From the NCBI GenBank assembly GCA_020725115.1, contig DYFR01000010.1:29601-93600 (forward strand): DNA of 64,000 nucleotides. The letters run 5' to 3'. A program made the position numbers and the translations under genes. Below are positions 9,177 to 18,708 of this stretch, one piece after another. The first letter of the stretch is position 1, and each line of letters starts with the position of its first letter. Under the pieces are notes generated by a model that worked only from the letters and a program-made list of their open reading frames with translations, was not told the DNA's origin and made no database searches. Origin of the DNA: Thiohalomonas denitrificans (GTDB lineage Bacteria; Pseudomonadota; Gammaproteobacteria; Thiohalomonadales; Thiohalomonadaceae).

Positions 9177-9767
9177 TCAGGGATGCGGCACCACGATGCC
9201 GCGCTGGTCAATCTTCGCCAGCTTGGCCTGGATCGCCTCGGCGTCGGCGCGCGACAGCGCCGGACCGACACGCACGCGATAGGAGGTGCCGCTGGTCAGC
9301 TTTACCTGCTCCACATAGGCCGGATAGCCCTTGCCGCGCAGGTTGTCGCGCAAGCGGGAGGCATTGGCCGATTCGGCGAAACTCCCCACCTGCACCGCCC
9401 AGGCTGCTGCTGCGGCAGGCTTGGGGCTTTGAGGAATCTCTGCCGGTTTCACCGGCTGCACCGGGGCGGCGGGTTTGGGTTGGGGGGCAACCGGTGCTGG
9501 AGCCGGTTCCGGCACGGGGGTGGCGGGTGCGGCGGCCAGGGGCGGCAGCTCATGCTCTACCACGACGGGAGCCTCCGGGCGCGGCGGCGGTACCTGCAAT
9601 GGAATATCCACCATGCCGACACGGTTCTCCGGCGGTTCCGGTACATTGCTGCCGAACAGCGGAATGCCGGAGCGCTTGTCGCCCTCCAGCACCATGGGCA
9701 GAAAGATCACCGCCAGCGCCACCAGCACGATGGCACCCACCAGACGTTTTTTCAGCTGCTCGTTCAA
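9177..9767 (-). CDS. dedD: SPOR-domain protein (DedD-like)
   Basis: About 196 aa. One N-terminal membrane helix (GAIVLVALAVIFLPMVL) is followed by a long proline/alanine-rich linker and a C-terminal SPOR domain (AWAVQVGSFAESANASRLRDNLRGKGYPAYVEQV ... YRVRVGPALSRADAEAIQ, here split at the gap). SPOR domains bind glycan strands lacking stem peptides at the septum, and DedD aids cell constriction. The best start is TTG at 9767 (MNEQLKKRLVG), with GGAG seven bases upstream; a GTG at 9785 without that spacing is the alternative. Place between folC and cvpA matches E. coli dedD. Confidence 0.9.
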   Translation of the reverse strand: MNEQLKKRLVGAIVLVALAVIFLPMVLEGDKRSGIPLFGSNVPEPPENRVGMVDIPLQVPPPRPEAPVVVEHELPPLAAAPATPVPEPAPAPVAPQPKPAAPVQPVKPAEIPQSPKPAAAAAWAVQVGSFAESANASRLRDNLRGKGYPAYVEQVKLTSGTSYRVRVGPALSRADAEAIQAKLAKIDQRGIVVPHP

Positions 9768-9811
9768 GGTCAGTCTCCGTACCACACCTGGGCCCAGGAA
9801 TATGGGCCCGA

Positions 9812-11077
9812 TTATACGGGGCGCGCCAAAGCCTCCGCCACCGTATGGAAAGATCCGAATATCACGATGCGGTCACCGGGCCGGGCCGCCTGCTGTGCCA
9901 GCGCAAGTGCGGTACCGACATCAGCGCAGAAGGTAATGCGCTCAGCCGCCACAGCCGCCGTCGCCAGCGCCTGGCCCAGCTGCGCGGTAGCGGCACCGCG
10001 CGGCACGTGCAGCGCCCCGGGATACCAGTGATCGACGGAGCCCTGCAACTGCGCCAGGGCGCCGGCCATGTCCTTGTCCGCCAGCATGCCGACCACCGCC
10101 AGAGTGCGGCCGGTACAGGGCATGGCCACCAGATTGGCCGCCAATTCCCCGGCCGCCTGTGGATTGTGCGCCACATCGAGGATACGCGTGACGATGCCCG
10201 CTTGCACCTGGAAGCGCCCCGGCAGTTGCACCGCCAGCAGGCCGGCGCGGATCTGTGCCTGATCGAGCGGCAGGCGCCCGGAAAGGGCTTCCAGCGCCAT
10301 CAATACGCCGGCGGCATTCTGCAGCTGGGAACGGCCACGCAGGGCTGGCAGCGGCAAGGCGCGGCGTTCGCGTCCCCCGCCCCACCAGCGCCAGCCTTCT
10401 CCTCCGGCCTCGGCACCGAAATCCTGGCCGTAGCGATACAACCGTGCGCCCAGGGTGGCGGCATGGTCCAGCAGGGACTGCGGAGCATCGAGGCTGCCGT
10501 AGATGGCGGGACGGCCGCCACGATAGATGCCGGCCTTCTCGAAGGCTATGGCCTCCCGCGTGCCGCCCAGCCACTGGGCATGGTCGATGTCCACGGTGGT
10601 CACCAGGGCGACATCGGCATCCAGCACGTTGACCGCATCGAGCCGCCCGCCCATGCCCACTTCGAGGATTGCCACATCCACGGGGCTGCACCAGAAGATA
10701 TCCAGCGCGGCCAGGGTGCCGAATTCGAAATAGGTGAGAGAAATGTCGCCGCGTGCCTGGTCGATGCGCTCGAAGGCCTCGCACAGGGTCGCGTCCTCCA
10801 CTTCGCCGCCATCGAGGCGGACGCGCTCGTTGTAGTGCAGCAGGTGGGGTGAGGTGTAGGCGCCGACACGATAGCCGCCGGCGCGCAGGATCGCCTCCAG
10901 CATGGCCACGGTAGAACCCTTGCCGTTGGTGCCGCCGACGGTGATCACCGCAAAGGGCGGCGGCGCGAGATGCAGGCGGCGCAGTACTGCCGCCACCCGT
11001 TCCAGACCCAGTTCAATTTCGCTGGGATGGAGGGTTTCCTGCCAGGCAAGCCAGGCATCGAGTGTCGGAAAACGCAC
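9812..11077 (-). CDS. folC: Dihydrofolate synthase / folylpolyglutamate synthase
   Basis: About 421 aa. Mur-ligase-like ATPase that adds glutamate to dihydropteroate and folates. Seen: the P-loop GGTNGKGSTVAMLEAIL, YTSPHLLHYNERV, EVGMGGRLDAVN and the C-terminal IFGSFHTVAEAL. The start is unclear: GTG 11077 (MRFPTLDAWLAW) and TTG 11098 are the only options near the expected N-terminus, neither with a good ribosome site, because the region is occupied by the ACTTGTAACTTG repeat at 11083-11165. Translation from TTG 11098 would make repeat-encoded first residues. Order accD-folC-dedD is standard. Confidence 0.93.
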   Translation of the reverse strand: MRFPTLDAWLAWQETLHPSEIELGLERVAAVLRRLHLAPPPFAVITVGGTNGKGSTVAMLEAILRAGGYRVGAYTSPHLLHYNERVRLDGGEVEDATLCEAFERIDQARGDISLTYFEFGTLAALDIFWCSPVDVAILEVGMGGRLDAVNVLDADVALVTTVDIDHAQWLGGTREAIAFEKAGIYRGGRPAIYGSLDAPQSLLDHAATLGARLYRYGQDFGAEAGGEGWRWWGGGRERRALPLPALRGRSQLQNAAGVLMALEALSGRLPLDQAQIRAGLLAVQLPGRFQVQAGIVTRILDVAHNPQAAGELAANLVAMPCTGRTLAVVGMLADKDMAGALAQLQGSVDHWYPGALHVPRGAATAQLGQALATAAVAAERITFCADVGTALALAQQAARPGDRIVIFGSFHTVAEALARPV

Positions 11078-11082
11078 GGGAA

Positions 11083-11165
11083 AAGTTACAAGTCCCAAGT
11101 TACAAGTGACAAGTTAAAAAGACACCGCGGTTTTGCTTGTAACTTGCCACTTGCCACTTGCAACT
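11083..11165. repeat. Inverted repeat with ACTTGYMACTTG tandem words
   Basis: Left arm words AAGTTACAAGTCCC and AAGTTACAAGTGAC; right arm CTTGTAACTTGCCACTTGCC. Loop about 20 nt. It fills the whole accD-folC gap, ending 4 nt from the accD stop and touching the folC start region. Confidence 0.85.
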
Positions 11166-11169
11166 GCCG

Positions 11170-12036
11170 TCAAGGCGCCGGCTGATGGGTCAGCTTGGCC
11201 AGCAGACCTGCGATGCGATCGCGCATGTCGCGGCGATCGACGATGAGGTCGATGGCGCCCTTCTCCAGCAGGAATTCGCTGCGCTGGAAGCCTTCGGGCA
11301 GGGTTTCGCGCACGGTCTGCTCGATGACGCGCGGACCGGCGAAGCCGATCAGCGCCTTGGGCTCGCCGATGTGGATGTCGCCCAGCATGGCGAAGCTGGC
11401 GGAAACGCCGCCCATGGTCGGGTCGGTGAGCACGGAGATGAACGGCAGGCCGCGTTCGGACAGCTTGGTCAGCGCGGCGGAGGTCTTGGCCATCTGCATC
11501 AGGGAGAACAGGGCCTCCTGCATGCGCGCGCCACCGGACGCGGAGAAGGAAACCAGCGGAATCTTGTGTTCGATGGCGGTATTCACCGCGCGCACGAATT
11601 TCTCGCCCACCACCGAGCCCATGGAGCCGCCCATGAAGCTGAACTCGAAGGCGGCGGTGACCAGGGGCACGCCCTTCACCTGCCCCATCATCACCACCAG
11701 GGCATCGTTTTCCTCGGTGGCCTTCTGCGCGGCCAGCAGGCGATCCTTGTAGCGCTTGCTGTCCTTGAACTTGAGGATGTCCATCGGCTGCAACTGGCCG
11801 GCAATCTCCACCCGCGGCTCGGGGTCGAGAAAGGTCTCCAGGCGGCGGCGTGCGCCGATGCGCAGGTGATGACTGCACTTGGGACAGACATCCAGGTTGC
11901 GCTCCAGTTCGGCGCGATACAGCACGGCGTTGCAGTCGGGGCACTTGGCCCACAGCCCTTCCGGCACCGAACGGCGCTGGCCGGCAGTGCCTTCGGTGCG
12001 GATGGTCGAGGGGAGAAATTTCTGTAACCAGCTCAT
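11170..12036 (-). CDS. accD: Acetyl-CoA carboxylase, carboxyltransferase beta subunit
   Basis: 288 aa starting MSWLQKFLP at 12036, with AAGGA upstream; the longer open frame is not used. The zinc finger CPDC ... CPKC lies at about residues 32-54, followed by the crotonase-like carboxyltransferase fold with [20 protein letters not shown] and the oxyanion-loop glycines [10 protein letters not shown]. With AccA it moves carboxyl from biotin to acetyl-CoA, giving malonyl-CoA for fatty acids. It lies 28 nt after trpA and before folC. Length is normal. Confidence 0.97.
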   Translation of the reverse strand: MSWLQKFLPSTIRTEGTAGQRRSVPEGLWAKCPDCNAVLYRAELERNLDVCPKCSHHLRIGARRRLETFLDPEPRVEIAGQLQPMDILKFKDSKRYKDRLLAAQKATEENDALVVMMGQVKGVPLVTAAFEFSFMGGSMGSVVGEKFVRAVNTAIEHKIPLVSFSASGGARMQEALFSLMQMAKTSAALTKLSERGLPFISVLTDPTMGGVSASFAMLGDIHIGEPKALIGFAGPRVIEQTVRETLPEGFQRSEFLLEKGAIDLIVDRRDMRDRIAGLLAKLTHQPAP

Positions 12037-12064
12037 GGTGGGGAGTCCTTCGCTGCCGCCGGGT

Positions 12065-12874
12065 TTATCGGGCGCCGTCGAGGGCGCGGCGCAATTCACC
12101 GATAAGGCCGGCGGTCTGGGCCAATAGTGTATCAGGATCGTCGCGCAGTTCCTCGATGCGGCGCACCAGGGCGCTGCCGACAATGACCGCATCGGCCACC
12201 TGGGCCACCGCCCGGGCCGACTCGGCGTCCTTGATGCCGAAGCCGACGCCCACCGGCAGGCCGGTGTGGGCGCGGATGCGTTCCACCTGGGCGCGCACGC
12301 CATCCATGTCCAGGTGGGCGGCACCGGTGACGCCTTTCACCGAAACGTAGTAGATAAAACCGCTGGCCACCTGGCAAATGGTGGCGATACGGCTGTCGGC
12401 GGTGGTCGGCGCCAGCAGAAAGATGGGGTCGATGCCATGTGGGCGCAGCTCGGCCAGGAACGGCGCGGCCTCTTCCGGCGGCAGATCCACGGTCAGTACA
12501 CCGTCCACGCCTGCCGCCGCCGCGTTGGCAGCAAAGGTGGCATAGCCCATGACCTCCACCGGATTGAGATAGCCCATCAGCACCACCGGCGTGCCGGCAT
12601 CCCGCTCGCGGAAACGGCGCACCATGTCGAGTACGTTCTTCAGACTGACGTGGTGTTGCAGGGCGCGCTCGCTGGCGCGCTGGATCACCGGGCCGTCGGC
12701 CATGGGGTCGGAAAACGGCACCCCCAGTTCGATGATGTCGGCGCCCTGCTCCACCATGGCGTGCATCAGCGGCACGGTAATCTCCGGACGCGGATCGCCG
12801 GCGGTGATGAAGGGGATCAGGGCCTTGCGGCCGGCTGCCTTGAGATCGGCAAAGCGTTGTGCGAGGCGGCTCAT
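12065..12874 (-). CDS. trpA: Tryptophan synthase alpha subunit
   Basis: 269 aa. TIM barrel that cleaves indole-3-glycerol phosphate to indole. Catalytic E49 and D60 occur at the canonical numbers in [16 protein letters not shown]; the phosphate-binding glycines are in [10 protein letters not shown] and VIVGSALV. It is 36 nt upstream-clear of a large inverted repeat that separates it from trpB, although the two subunits form one complex and are often translationally coupled. Confidence 0.97.
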   Translation of the reverse strand: MSRLAQRFADLKAAGRKALIPFITAGDPRPEITVPLMHAMVEQGADIIELGVPFSDPMADGPVIQRASERALQHHVSLKNVLDMVRRFRERDAGTPVVLMGYLNPVEVMGYATFAANAAAAGVDGVLTVDLPPEEAAPFLAELRPHGIDPIFLLAPTTADSRIATICQVASGFIYYVSVKGVTGAAHLDMDGVRAQVERIRAHTGLPVGVGFGIKDAESARAVAQVADAVIVGSALVRRIEELRDDPDTLLAQTAGLIGELRRALDGAR

Positions 12875-12910
12875 CGTTCACCCCCGGCGAAGGAAACAAA
12901 AGAGCGGTGA

Positions 12911-13032
12911 CTCTCGCCAAGACGCCAAGCGCGCCAAGGAAAAACAGCCTCAACACGAAGGTTCGGAGTACGCGGAGAGCAAATAACGTGATGTGGCTCC
13001 GCCTTTCCTGGCGCACTTGGCGTCTTGGCGAG
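12911..13032. repeat. Inverted repeat with GCCAAGACGCC words
   Basis: Left arm CTCTCGCCAAGACGCCAAG; right arm CTTGGCGTCTTGGCGAGA, nearly exact. The interior (12955-12983) contains AAGGTTCGGAGTACGCGGAG, itself made of repeat-like words. It fills the trpB-trpA gap: 23 nt after the trpB stop and 36 nt before the trpA start. Confidence 0.88.
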
Positions 13033-13055
13033 AACTTCGCCTTTAAGCATTTGCG

Positions 13056-14285
13056 TCATACCTTGATCCCCTCCAGCTCGGCCACGGTGTGGATGTCCTT
13101 GTCGCCACGGCCGGACAGGTTGACGATGATGATCTGATCCTTGCCCAGGGTGGGCGCCAGCCTGGCCACATAGGCCAGGGCATGGCTGGATTCCAGCGCC
13201 GGGATGATGCCCTCGGTGCGGGTCAGATCGTGGAAGGCGGCCAGCGCCTCCTCGTCGGTGGCATAGACATAATTGACACGGCCACACTCCTTGAGCCAGG
13301 CATGCTCGGGACCGACGCCGGGGTAGTCCAGGCCGGCGGAAACCGAGTGCGACTCGATGATCTGGCCGTCGTCATCCTCCATCAGGTAGGTACGGTTGCC
13401 GTGCAGTACGCCGGGGCGACCGGTGGCGAAGCGCGCCGCGTGATGGCCGCTGGCGATGCCCTCGCCGCCCGCCTCCACGCCGTACATCCGCACCGATTCG
13501 TCGGCGAGGAAGGGATAGAACAGCCCCATGGCATTGGAGCCGCCGCCGACGCAGGCCACCAGCACGTCGGGCAGGCGCCCTTCCTGTTCCAGGCACTGTT
13601 CGCGCGCCTCGCGGCCGATGACCGACTGGAGGTCGCGCACCATCGCCGGGTAAGGATGAGGCCCGGCCACGGTGCCGATGATGTAAAAGGTGTCGTCGAT
13701 GTTGGTGACCCAGTCACGCATCGCCTCGTTGAGTGCATCCTTCAGGGTCTTGGAGCCGGAGCTGACCGGGACCACCTCGGCGCCCAGCAGGCGCATGCGG
13801 AACACGTTGATCTTCTGCCGCTCCACGTCGGTGGCGCCCATGTACACCACGCACTTGAGGCCCAGGCGCGCCGCCACCGTGGCAGTGGCCACGCCGTGCT
13901 GACCGGCGCCGGTCTCGGCGATGATGCGGGTCTTGCCCATGCGCCTGGCGAGCAGGGCCTGGCCGATGGTGTTGTTGATCTTGTGCGCGCCGGTGTGATT
14001 GAGATCCTCGCGCTTCAGGTAAATCTTCGCCCCGCCCAGTTTTTGCGTCCAGCGCTCGGCCAGGTACAGCGGCGAGGGCCGGCCGACGAACTGTTTGAGG
14101 TCGTACTCGAACTCGGCAATGAAATCAGGATCGTCCTTGTAGCGCTCATAGGCCAGGCGCAGTTCTTCCAGCGGCCCCATCAGGGTCTCGGCCACGAAGC
14201 GACCGCCATAGGGGCCGAAATGGCCGCCGGCATCCGGCAGCTGCTGCAACTCGGCACCGCTCATGGGCTTATCGGTTTTGGACAC
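13056..14285 (-). CDS. trpB: Tryptophan synthase beta subunit
   Basis: 409 aa. PLP enzyme that joins indole and serine. PLP lysine in the HTGAHKINN motif, [12 protein letters not shown], the phosphate loop [10 protein letters not shown], and the C-terminal SGRGDKD are all present. The start is a GTG at 14285 with AGAGG six bases upstream; an ATG seven codons in lacks a ribosome site. It overlaps trpF by 17 nt, so the two are likely coupled. Confidence 0.97.
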   Translation of the reverse strand: MSKTDKPMSGAELQQLPDAGGHFGPYGGRFVAETLMGPLEELRLAYERYKDDPDFIAEFEYDLKQFVGRPSPLYLAERWTQKLGGAKIYLKREDLNHTGAHKINNTIGQALLARRMGKTRIIAETGAGQHGVATATVAARLGLKCVVYMGATDVERQKINVFRMRLLGAEVVPVSSGSKTLKDALNEAMRDWVTNIDDTFYIIGTVAGPHPYPAMVRDLQSVIGREAREQCLEQEGRLPDVLVACVGGGSNAMGLFYPFLADESVRMYGVEAGGEGIASGHHAARFATGRPGVLHGNRTYLMEDDDGQIIESHSVSAGLDYPGVGPEHAWLKECGRVNYVYATDEEALAAFHDLTRTEGIIPALESSHALAYVARLAPTLGKDQIIIVNLSGRGDKDIHTVAELEGIKV

Positions 14286-14895
14286 GCTCTACCTCTCGCA
14301 TAAATGCCGCCATCTTGTCGGCACTCTTGATTCCCTTGGCCTGCTCCACCCCGCCGCTCACATCGACCGCGTACGGTCGGGCAACGGAAATGGCCTCGGC
14401 CACGTTGTCCGGCGTCAGACCGCCGGCCAGGATCACCGGCTGAGCCAGCCCCTGCGGCACCCGCTGCCAGTCGAAGGCCATGCCGGTACCGCCGGCCTGA
14501 CCCGGCGTATAGGTATCCAGCAGCAGGCCCTGGGCGCCGGCATGGCGCTGCGCCTCGGCCATGACATCGAGACCGTCACGCATGCGCAGGGCCTTGAGCC
14601 ACGGCCGCCCGAAGGCGGCGCAGTACGCCGGAGCCTCGTCGCCGTGAAACTGCAGCACATCCAGCGGAACGGCCTGCAACACCGCCCGCACCTCGGCCGC
14701 GGGGGCATCCACGAACAACCCTGCCACGCTGATGAAGGGAGGCAGCGCCGCGCACACTGCCTGCGCCTGCGCCACGCTGACTGCACGCGGACTGGAGGCG
14801 TAAAACACCAGGCCGATGGCATCGGCCCCCAGGCGTGCGGCCTCCACACCGTCCTCGGGGCGGGTGATGCCGCAGATTTTGATTCGAACCCTCAT
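14269..14895 (-). CDS. trpF: Phosphoribosylanthranilate isomerase
   Basis: 208 aa beginning [15 protein letters not shown] at 14895; the open frame continues upstream into truA but is not coding there. Catalytic cysteine Cys8 in KICGITR and the general acid Asp in [10 protein letters not shown] are present. It performs the Amadori rearrangement in tryptophan synthesis. It lies 13 nt after truA and overlaps trpB, the usual truA-trpF-trpB-trpA order of many gammaproteobacteria and betaproteobacteria. Confidence 0.97.
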   Translation of the reverse strand: MRVRIKICGITRPEDGVEAARLGADAIGLVFYASSPRAVSVAQAQAVCAALPPFISVAGLFVDAPAAEVRAVLQAVPLDVLQFHGDEAPAYCAAFGRPWLKALRMRDGLDVMAEAQRHAGAQGLLLDTYTPGQAGGTGMAFDWQRVPQGLAQPVILAGGLTPDNVAEAISVARPYAVDVSGGVEQAKGIKSADKMAAFMREVERVQNR

Positions 14896-14908
14896 GGAGC
14901 CGTGCAGA

Positions 14909-15691
14909 TTACCAAACCAGCGCAGGGGGCGGAAGCTGCGGGATGGCGAACTCCTCCGGGTAATCGATGCGGACCAGGTACAGGCCCCAGGGCTGGGCGG
15001 TGACGCCGCCGGCGCTGCGGTCACGCGATTCCAGCACCTCCCGGCTCCACTCCAGCGGCTGCTCGCCGGCACCGATGGCCAGCAGCACGCCGGCGATATT
15101 GCGCACCATGTGGTGCAGAAAGCCGTTGGCCTCGATATCCAGCAGGATGAACTCCCCCTGCCGCCGTACCTCCAGGCGGTAGATGGTGCGCACCGGGCTT
15201 TTCGCCTGGCAGGCCACCGCACGGTAGGACGAAAAATCGTGCTCGCCCAGCAGGGGCAGCGCCGCCGCGGCCATGCGTTCGGCATCCAGGGCGCGGTAAT
15301 CGTAGCTGACCTTGCGCGACAGCAGGGCCGGACGCTGCTGGCGGTTGAGGATCACGTAGCGATAGGCGCGGCGCCGGGCGGAAAAACGGGCATGAAAGCC
15401 CTCCTCTACCGGCTGCGCCCAACGCAGGACCATATCCGGCGGCAGGTGGGAATTGCCGCCCATCACCCAGGCACGCATGGGGCGCTCAACCGTGGTGTCG
15501 AAATGGATCACCTGGCCGCTGGCATGTACCCCGGCATCGGTACGCCCGCCGCAGATCACCTCCACCGGATGGTCGGCAATGCGCGACAGCGCCGCCTCCA
15601 CCCGCGCCTGCAGGGTGTTGGGGTCGTGGGACTGCGCCTGCCAGCCGCCGTAGCGGCTGCCATCGTATTCAACACCTATGGCAATTCGCAT
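14909..15691 (-). CDS. truA: tRNA pseudouridine(38-40) synthase
   Basis: 260 aa. Modifies U38-U40 in the anticodon stem of many tRNAs. The catalytic aspartate is D52 in [10 protein letters not shown]; other family signs are [13 protein letters not shown] at the N-terminus and [12 protein letters not shown] near the C-terminus. Start ATG 15691. First gene after fimV on the minus strand and probably head of the trpF-purF unit, since a terminator and a palindrome separate it from fimV. Confidence 0.97.
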   Translation of the reverse strand: MRIAIGVEYDGSRYGGWQAQSHDPNTLQARVEAALSRIADHPVEVICGGRTDAGVHASGQVIHFDTTVERPMRAWVMGGNSHLPPDMVLRWAQPVEEGFHARFSARRRAYRYVILNRQQRPALLSRKVSYDYRALDAERMAAAALPLLGEHDFSSYRAVACQAKSPVRTIYRLEVRRQGEFILLDIEANGFLHHMVRNIAGVLLAIGAGEQPLEWSREVLESRDRSAGGVTAQPWGLYLVRIDYPEEFAIPQLPPPALVW

Positions 15692-15748
15692 AACGGAACT
15701 TCGAATCGGTTAAAACGTTAAGGCGTAAAGAACAGGTAAAAACCGCAT

Positions 15749-15810
15749 CCGACGCAGAGACGCGGAGGCGCAGAGAGATACTGTACTCCGCGTCTCTGCG
15801 TCTCTGCGGC
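15749..15810. repeat. Family A palindromic repeat, copy 2
   Basis: Left arm GACGCAGAGACGCGGAG, right arm CTCCGCGTCTCTGCGTCTCT; tiny loop. It lies 57 nt before the truA start, downstream of the fimV terminator. Confidence 0.9.
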
Positions 15811-15865
15811 AAGAATTGGAAGTTCATTGTGTTCTGTACGCCCTGACGTTGGCGACTATCGGTCT

Positions 15866-15901
15866 AAAAACAAAAATCCCCGGCGGGCAGCCCGGCCGGG
15901 G
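15866..15901 (-). terminator. Rho-independent terminator of fimV
   Basis: On the minus strand, CCCCGGCCGGGC and GCCCGCCGGGG form a GC-rich hairpin followed by ATTTTTGTTTTT. It lies 24 nt after the fimV stop, the best terminator in this part of the window. Confidence 0.9.
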
Positions 15902-15925
15902 ACGTGTATTGTACTGCGTTGACGA

Positions 15926-18595
15926 TCAGGAAAGCTGGTTCAGCAGTTCCTGGGCCTGGGTCTTCTGCTTGTCGTCGCCTTCCGCCAGCACCTCATTGAG
16001 GATGCTGCGTGCGCTGTCGGGTTCGCCCATGTCGACATAGGCCCTGGCCAGATCCAGCTTGGTGCCGACGGCATCCAGATCCCCCATATCCATATCGCCA
16101 AAATCGCCCAAATCTCCCAGACCAGATTCCTCGTCCCCCACAGGCAGGGTAGCGGCCGGCTCCATATCCAGCGCAGCCAGGCCAGACTCTGCGGCATTTT
16201 CCGCCGTATCCCCGCCCAGCTCCAGATTCAGGTCGCCCATATCCAGGTCGAGCAGGCTCTCTTCCTTCTGCTTCGGGGCGGCGGGGGCCTCTGCAGACGT
16301 TTCAAGCGCCGCATCGCCAAACTGGAAGTCACCCAGGTCGAAATCCATCGACTGCTCCGGGGCCTCATCCGCGGCGGCCGCAACCGGCTCCGGGGCGGCG
16401 GATATTGCCTGCGGTGCTGCTTCGGGGGCCATCTCGTCCAGACCACCCAAATCGAAATCCATCTCGGCCAGTGGCGAGTCCTCGGCCGCAGCCCCCTTCC
16501 TGGCCACCATCGATGCAGGCTCGGCAACGGCCGCACCTTCATCCAGATCAGAGAAATCAACACCGAGATCCAGATTGAACGCAGCACCGCCTCCTTCGGA
16601 GGAGGATTCCATGTCTTCTGCCAGCGCATCCAGGTCGATGCCGATATCCAGCACATCATCACTGGCGCCGTGTCCGCCCAGTTCCAGCCCGGCACCCGGT
16701 TCCGGGGCAGCGCTGAACATCGGATTATCCGGGCACAGCTCATGTCCCATCATCAGGACCTTGCTCCACAGCGGGCCGGAGCCTTCCAGCGCGGTAAACA
16801 CCTCGTCAGCCAGCGGCTCAAAGGCGGCACGATCCTTGGTGGCGTAATAGACTTCCAGCAGCTTCACCTTGGTATCGTGGCGCTCGGGCTGGCTCTTCAG
16901 CGCCTCCTTCAACAGTTCTTCGGCCTGCTGGTAGCGACCGTAGGCCATGTAGACATCGGCCTCGGTCAGTGGATCCACCTCGGAGTCTGCGCCCTGTGCG
17001 CTGTTCATGCCGCTGACGGCCAGATCGCTGAACAGCGAACTCTCTTCGGACGGAACCCCGGAAGTGGTCTTGGAATTGAGCACCGAGGTGCCGCCGGCGG
17101 TGAGTATGCTCTCGCTGAAGCCGGGGCCACCCGCGCGACGGCGCTTGAAAAACAGGCCCAGCAATACCAGCAATGCCAGCACCACCGCACCCAATCCGCC
17201 CAGCATCAGCGGATCCTCCATCACTTCATCCAGAAAGCTGGGCTGCGCCACAGGCAGCGGCGGGGCCGGACGCACCGGCGCTGGCCTGGCTGCCGGGGCA
17301 GCCGGCTTGGTCTCTTCCACGGCAGGGGCCGCCTCGGCAGCAGGCGTCCCGGCGACGGGAGCCGCCTCTTCCGCAGTGGCCGGTTCCGGCGTCGCTGGCG
17401 CTTCTGCCGCTATCGGTGCGGCAGGCTCGGCATCCACCGGGGCAGACGGCGTGGTGGTCACTGGTGCCTCAGTACCCATCTGCTGCTGCAGGGCGGCAAG
17501 GTCGGAATCCTTCAGCGACAGCAGGCGCTGCATGGAGGCAAGCTGCCCTTCCAGTTCCTGCATGCGATTGCGCAACTGCTCGTTTTCTCGCACCTGCGCC
17601 TCGGTGCTCTCCTGCGCCAGCAGCAGTTCCTTGCGTATATCCGCGTCGGCCTCGCTGCTGGTTGCCGTACCGGCGGCCGCCTTCCCCGTACCTTCCGGTG
17701 CCACCAGCTTGAGGCGCGGCTCCACTGGTGCGGCAACGGCGCGTGCAGCCTGGGCACTGGAGGGGGTGGCTGGTCGTGCAGCGGCATCACTGGCCGCGCC
17801 CTTGACGTAATCCTGCCAGGCACGGTTCTGGGCGCTGATGGCGCGCACCGCATCGGCATGGCTCATGGCCGTGATCAGCGCGGGGTCATCCAGGCGCAGC
17901 ACATAGCCCATCTTGAGCCGGTTGACGTTGTTGTCGTAGAAGGCCTCGGGATTGGCCTTGAGCAGTGCCATCATCATCTGCTGCGTGCTCACCGACTTGT
18001 CGGGACGCATGCGACTGGCGATGGACCAGAGGGTTTCGTCGGCCTTGACCCGGCCGTAGCTCAGGCTGCCGGCAACGGGCGCGGGCGCAGCCTGCGCAGG
18101 CGCCGCACCACTCACGATAACCGGTGCGGCAGGTGCTGCAACCGGTTTGGTGGTGGCAACAACCGGTGCCTGAACCACCGGCGGCTCTTCCTCGCCCATG
18201 CCCGGCGGGTCGATAAGGACGGTGTATTCGCGCAACAGGCGCCCTGAACGCCAGCTCGTCTCCACCAGGAAACTGAGGAAGGGCTCGCGGATGGGTTCGG
18301 TGGAACTGATACGGATGAAGTGGCGCCCGCCGCTCTGCTCCACATTGAAACGCAGGAACATCAACGCCGCCGGCCGATCCAGCCCGATCCGGGCGAAGGT
18401 TTCGTGGGAGGCCAGGCCAACCTTGAGGGACTCCGCCTCGTCCGCAGAAACGGACAACAGTTCGATGTCTGCCTTGAACGGCTGATTGAGGGCGGAGTGG
18501 AGCTTGATATCCCCCATCCCCAAGGCAAAGGCCACTGACGGCACAACGAGTAATAGCGACAGCAACGTGTTAGCCAGCTTTCGCACCATCCTCAC
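15926..18595 (-). CDS. fimV: FimV/HubP family polar hub protein
   Basis: 889 aa, strongly acidic C-terminal half. Layout: signal peptide (about 1-24, ending VAFA), FimV N-terminal domain (about 25-130, GDIKLHSALNQPFKADIEL), proline/alanine linker, LysM-like peptidoglycan-binding segment (about 180-240), coiled coil (about 325-375), one membrane helix (GGLGAVVLALLVLLGLFF), then a cytoplasmic acidic region with TPR-like helices and the conserved C-terminal FimV motif (LDLARAYVDMGEPDSAR). Family members organise type IV pilus, chemotaxis and flagellar placement at the pole, which fits the flhF, fleN and parC genes in this window. Gene order asd-asd2-fimV-truA is conserved in Pseudomonas. Confidence 0.94.
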   Translation of the reverse strand: MRMVRKLANTLLSLLLVVPSVAFALGMGDIKLHSALNQPFKADIELLSVSADEAESLKVGLASHETFARIGLDRPAALMFLRFNVEQSGGRHFIRISSTEPIREPFLSFLVETSWRSGRLLREYTVLIDPPGMGEEEPPVVQAPVVATTKPVAAPAAPVIVSGAAPAQAAPAPVAGSLSYGRVKADETLWSIASRMRPDKSVSTQQMMMALLKANPEAFYDNNVNRLKMGYVLRLDDPALITAMSHADAVRAISAQNRAWQDYVKGAASDAAARPATPSSAQAARAVAAPVEPRLKLVAPEGTGKAAAGTATSSEADADIRKELLLAQESTEAQVRENEQLRNRMQELEGQLASMQRLLSLKDSDLAALQQQMGTEAPVTTTPSAPVDAEPAAPIAAEAPATPEPATAEEAAPVAGTPAAEAAPAVEETKPAAPAARPAPVRPAPPLPVAQPSFLDEVMEDPLMLGGLGAVVLALLVLLGLFFKRRRAGGPGFSESILTAGGTSVLNSKTTSGVPSEESSLFSDLAVSGMNSAQGADSEVDPLTEADVYMAYGRYQQAEELLKEALKSQPERHDTKVKLLEVYYATKDRAAFEPLADEVFTALEGSGPLWSKVLMMGHELCPDNPMFSAAPEPGAGLELGGHGASDDVLDIGIDLDALAEDMESSSEGGGAAFNLDLGVDFSDLDEGAAVAEPASMVARKGAAAEDSPLAEMDFDLGGLDEMAPEAAPQAISAAPEPVAAAADEAPEQSMDFDLGDFQFGDAALETSAEAPAAPKQKEESLLDLDMGDLNLELGGDTAENAAESGLAALDMEPAATLPVGDEESGLGDLGDFGDMDMGDLDAVGTKLDLARAYVDMGEPDSARSILNEVLAEGDDKQKTQAQELLNQLS

Positions 18596-18708
18596 TCCCT
18601 AGTTATCCCCTGGGACCAGCGTCCTCGTGACGGGCTTTTAGTATTCCTGAACGGGCAGTTGAGACATGTTCCTCTCAACAAGCTTTATGTATCGGCAGTA
18701 ACTTTAAC

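Noticed and set aside
11170..12324. 384-aa extended accD start
   Set aside because: The added N-terminal part is out-of-frame trpA sequence; ATG 12036 has a ribosome site and the family N-terminus MSWLQKFLP.
16670..18247. 525-aa plus-strand open frame opposite fimV
   Set aside because: Shadow of the biased fimV sequence; Gly/Arg/Gln-rich without motifs.
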